Shown one piece after another: positions 14,021 through 16,982 of a stretch of DNA of 16,982 bases. The translations under genes were made by a program, and so were the position numbers. The DNA comes from Cyclostephanos tholiformis (lineage: Eukaryota > Bacillariophyta > Thalassiosirophyceae > Thalassiosirales > Thalassiosiraceae). The notes under the pieces were generated by a model that did no database searches, was not told where the DNA came from, and worked only from the letters and a program-made list of their open reading frames with translations. The DNA lies in the NCBI GenBank assembly GCA_036939975.1, contig JALLPB010000366.1:1-16982 (forward strand), read 5' to 3'. Position 1 is the first letter of the stretch. Every line of letters begins with the position of its first letter.

Positions 14021-16982
14021 CTAAGTCAAGTGCAATCTAGAAAGTGCATCTGCATTGGCAATTGATATCCCAGTCACAACAGGGAGCTTCAATTCATCTC
14101 CGTAGAAAGACGGTACTTCCAGTGAGAAGTGCAATAAAGTTTGATTTCTTTGGAAATAATTCGAAAGAGAACAGTATTTTGTAAGTATTTTCTCGCGGTC
14201 AAACACTTCCTCAGTTGCGGTGGATGATTCACCACTCGCATCAGTTGTTGACTTGCTTTGAGCGAGTTGAAGTACATCCGAAAAAAGATAAAATGGGAGA
14301 CGAGCCGTCAAGGGAAATTCCTCTCCGTAGTCTATGACAACATTCATACCATAGGTTTCTAAATTTGACTCGCATTCATCAACTCCTAAGACATATCCAA
14401 TGCACACTCTGAATCTGTTGAATGGGCCAGCGCATATGGGGATTCCTGCATTGATGCGGTCCAAAACAGTTGAGCAATGTTCTAGACCAGACGCTGAACT
14501 GCACCATGTTTGAATCTCTTCACATCTCGAGTGCATCGTATGCTTGGCCTTGCATGAGGAGGGACTCCATATGCTCAAAGCACACTGCTCCTTTGTATCA
14601 AAAGATACGATCTCAATGTTGCAAAATGCGACAACAGTGGGAAGTGATTGCTCAACATTTCCTAGTTGAAAGGGGTCGTTATTCTGCGATCTGTGAGTTC
14701 GCATTACTTTCATGACAAACCCAGATTCATCTGTCAGGTAAGCTGATGAGGTGTTGTCGTCAATATGGTCAATTTTTACAATACACCCGACAACGTCGAC
14801 CTCTCGAGCTAAGCGGCTAGGCTCTAGTTTCTTAGACATGAGAGTAATGCGAACAAGTGATGTAGGACGTCGCTCCTTGTAGCCTGACTGAATGAGTTCA
14901 TACTGAGTGGGTTCTCTTGAAAGTGGCTCCATTTGTGTGTCTGCTTTTGCTGATAGCTGAAGCCGACCATCGCGGTCAGCTTTAACACCCAAGTTTTTCA
15001 TTCTTAATACCACACCTTCTTTAATTCGATTGAGCTGCTCGTCTGAAACTCGCCATATTGTGAGCTCTGCTGTCATTTGTTCTGTCCTGACATGACGGCG
15101 GTCTTTTTGCTTCAAATGGCAAAAGGCTCTCACTAACATCCGAACATATGGCAAGCTTGTTCGTTCAGAATGAGAAACACTCTTGAGCGAATCCGAAATG
15201 CTCTTTGAAACAATGCTCTGCAGCAGTATGCTTCGTTTCTCGGTCCAATCGTCAACAATTTTCTTCTCGTTAGCTCCAAGTCTTTCGTAGTACTCTTCGG
15301 GGGTGTTAGATGTAACCATTGTTTTCCACTGAGTTGGAGCGCATTCGTCAACCTCCTTTGTATCAACGCGCAACGGATTTAATGAGACTCAGAATTCCAA
15401 AGTGATATGTAATTAACAAATCTAACAATCTTACCTTGGAGTATTCTACACCAACGATGTCTGCGTACTTCTCACTCGCACGTTGGTGACTTATATCGTG
15501 GTCATTCTGACGAGCTTCCTCCTCAGCTTCTGTCAAGTGATTTGATACAATGCTATTATTATCTCTGATCTGTTCCAGAAACATTCGAGGATAACATTTG
15601 CAGATGACCAAATCGATGACAGGAATGGTGCCTCCCTCAGGGTAGATTCCGCGTAGAGTTTTGACCAAAATACTACCTCCTTGTTGAGCAGTAAACTTGG
15701 GATGAACAAATCCAAGCTTTGCATCCCACCTTGCTAAGCGTGTGTTGTTAGCTGTTATCTTTAGAGTGAGACGGCAATTCCGCCTGTCCGAAAAGTAATC
15801 GTCGTCAAGAGGGTCAATTCCATCCTCTGAACCCACAAGCTGAGCGTTGCATATCATGATCTTTGAACCCACCCGTATTTTCCCGCTGTCCACAAACTTA
15901 GACAACACTCCATCGAGAATTGCAGACAGCGCATACCAGCCATCACTCACTTCTAACCGAATTTCCTCGTCTATTATCTTTTCAACACATTGATCGCCAC
16001 TGTATCGGGGTAATTTGGATTTGAATCGAAGTATTTGACTAACGCACAGTATGATTGGCACACACGATGACACATCTCGGTTCAATATTTTTCGCACTGC
16101 GGGTCGATTCGCTCCACAAATTTCCTTTTCGTAACGACATTTCATCTGTGACAAAACATGACTATACGTCAGATACTGTCCACCAAGCTGTTCAGGAAAT
16201 CGACGTTCCATTGCTGCCAATTTCCATACAATCCATCGGTAATGGTTTTTGATCCACTTTTCACTTATCAAAGTCTTGTCACAACCTTGAGAAAAAAGCC
16301 AATCCAATATGTCAGAGATTTTACCAACGTTGACAGACTTGGGAGCATTCCGTTGTCCCAAAAGGAACAATGGCGTGCTGTCATGGATATTGAATCTAAG
16401 CTTGATGGCGTTGATACTATTCACTCGCATTGTGACATCTTTAACTCCATGTTTGATGCAGCTCTCCCAACTCTTCACTTTGATTGCGTGGTCACTCGGT
16501 CCTATCTGGCATAAAGCGATTTTACTGTATTTCATCGAGTTTTCTTTACTCGCTTTCACAGTACTATCGAAAAGACGCTTCGACTTTATTGCAGATTGTT
16601 GAGAATCATGAGGGTAATTCGTTATCTCGTGAATGGGGGTGTGTCTACGTCTTTCGGGAGGAGAAGATGACGTGTTAGCCATCTTGCTCAGGCGATTCTT
16701 GAAATTTATTGAGGACAATGTGGCAGGGGTAACTACTGGGAGTGCCTGAAACGTGCCCATTCTCCCTCGTGTTCGATAAGCATTATCACAAGAGAACGAC
16801 AAAGAAGAAGCATGTAACGTATGACAGTCATCAGTGAGATGATTAGCGCCTAGACTCATGTTTGTCCTGGTCATCTGCTCATCGGATATTGAGATCGCTT
16901 TTCCGCTTCTTACAGTCCGAAAGCCAGGCATGACAGAGGGGCACAAAGCAACAGATGGTTGTGTGTCTATACTTGGCCCATT
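14021..16982 (-). CDS. BRCA2: BRCA2 homologue, C-terminal 960 residues (5' end outside window)
   Basis: Two exons are visible, 16982-15435 and 15355-14021. The frame stays open to the window edge, so the N-terminus is missing. In visible numbering, a BRC-like RAD51-binding repeat lies at ~20-44 (GFRTVRSGKAISIS). The helical domain lies at ~217-312 (WIKNHYRWIVWKLAAMERRF). OB1 spans ~310-460 (EVSDGWYALSAILD, VGSKIMICNAQLVG, LKITANNTRLARWDAKLGF). A tower-like helical insert covers ~480-580, then OB2 at ~585-690 (ELTIWRVSDEQLNRIKEG) and OB3 at ~700-800 (EVDVVGCIVKI, AYLTDESG). About 140 further residues end at TAG 14021. BRCA2 loads RAD51 on single-stranded DNA during homologous recombination in the nucleus; the helical-OB region binds DSS1 and DNA. 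The tower is shorter than in vertebrates. Codon and base composition are less GC-rich than in the transporter, F-box and glycosyltransferase genes. Confidence 0.93.
15356..15434 (-). other. BRCA2 intron within the tower-coding region (79 nt)
   Basis: The donor GTAAGA follows the codons for GVEYSK. The acceptor is AAAG before EVDECAPTQW, in phase 0. A second AG three bases downstream (15354-15353) gives an alternative exon start without the Glu. Without splicing, the upstream frame stops after 23 codons. The AG at 15389-15388 would put the exon out of frame. Confidence 0.75.
16851..16931 (-). other. BRC-like RAD51-binding repeat
   Basis: The encoded segment MPGFRTVRSGKAISISDEQM follows the BRC repeat pattern GFxTASGKxIxIS...L. 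It differs in having Val for the Ala of FxxA and one extra residue before SGK. More repeats, if present, would lie upstream outside the window. Confidence 0.7.

Overview
The window is eukaryotic nuclear DNA. It has short spliceosomal introns (71 to 92 nt, GT...AG), compact intergenic spacers, an F-box gene, a BRCA2 homologue, and a decayed DNA transposon of a kind I associate with diatom genomes. A diatom, or at least a stramenopile, is my best guess. This rests on gene style and transposon resemblance, not on a marker gene.

Layout, left to right. Positions 1-1906 hold no convincing gene. They are AT-rich with many runs of 7-10 G or C, a few palindromes and one possibly broken reading frame (533-957, minus). 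A three-exon minus-strand gene (3872 down to 1907) encodes a fused ABC transporter: a UPF0014/FetB-type (STAR2/ALS3-like) permease followed by a FetA/STAR1-type ATPase. One of its exons is only 24 nt. It shares a 192-bp divergent spacer with an F-box gene (4065-4880, plus). Next come an unrecognised, disordered, kinase-site-rich protein (6727 down to 5351, minus) and, divergent from it, an intronless sterol-glucosyltransferase-like enzyme (7101-8516, plus) whose 3' flank is strongly G-rich.

From about 9.07 to 13.5 kb lies a degraded mobile element. It keeps recognisable pieces of a Ulp1/C48-type cysteine protease, a 2-oxoglutarate/Fe(II)-oxygenase-like stretch, and the C-terminal half of a piggyBac-like DDE transposase. 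All are broken by stops and frameshifts. Diverged ~110-bp tandem repeats follow it. The right end (16982 down to 14021, minus) is the C-terminal 960 residues of BRCA2: one BRC-like RAD51-binding repeat, the helical domain, OB1, a short tower interrupted by an intron, OB2, OB3 and a C-terminal extension. Its N-terminus lies beyond the window.

The genes do not form one pathway. The clearest novelties are the permease-ATPase fusion with its microexon, the variant BRC repeat, the three-motif C-terminus of the disordered protein, and the chimeric composition of the dead transposon.
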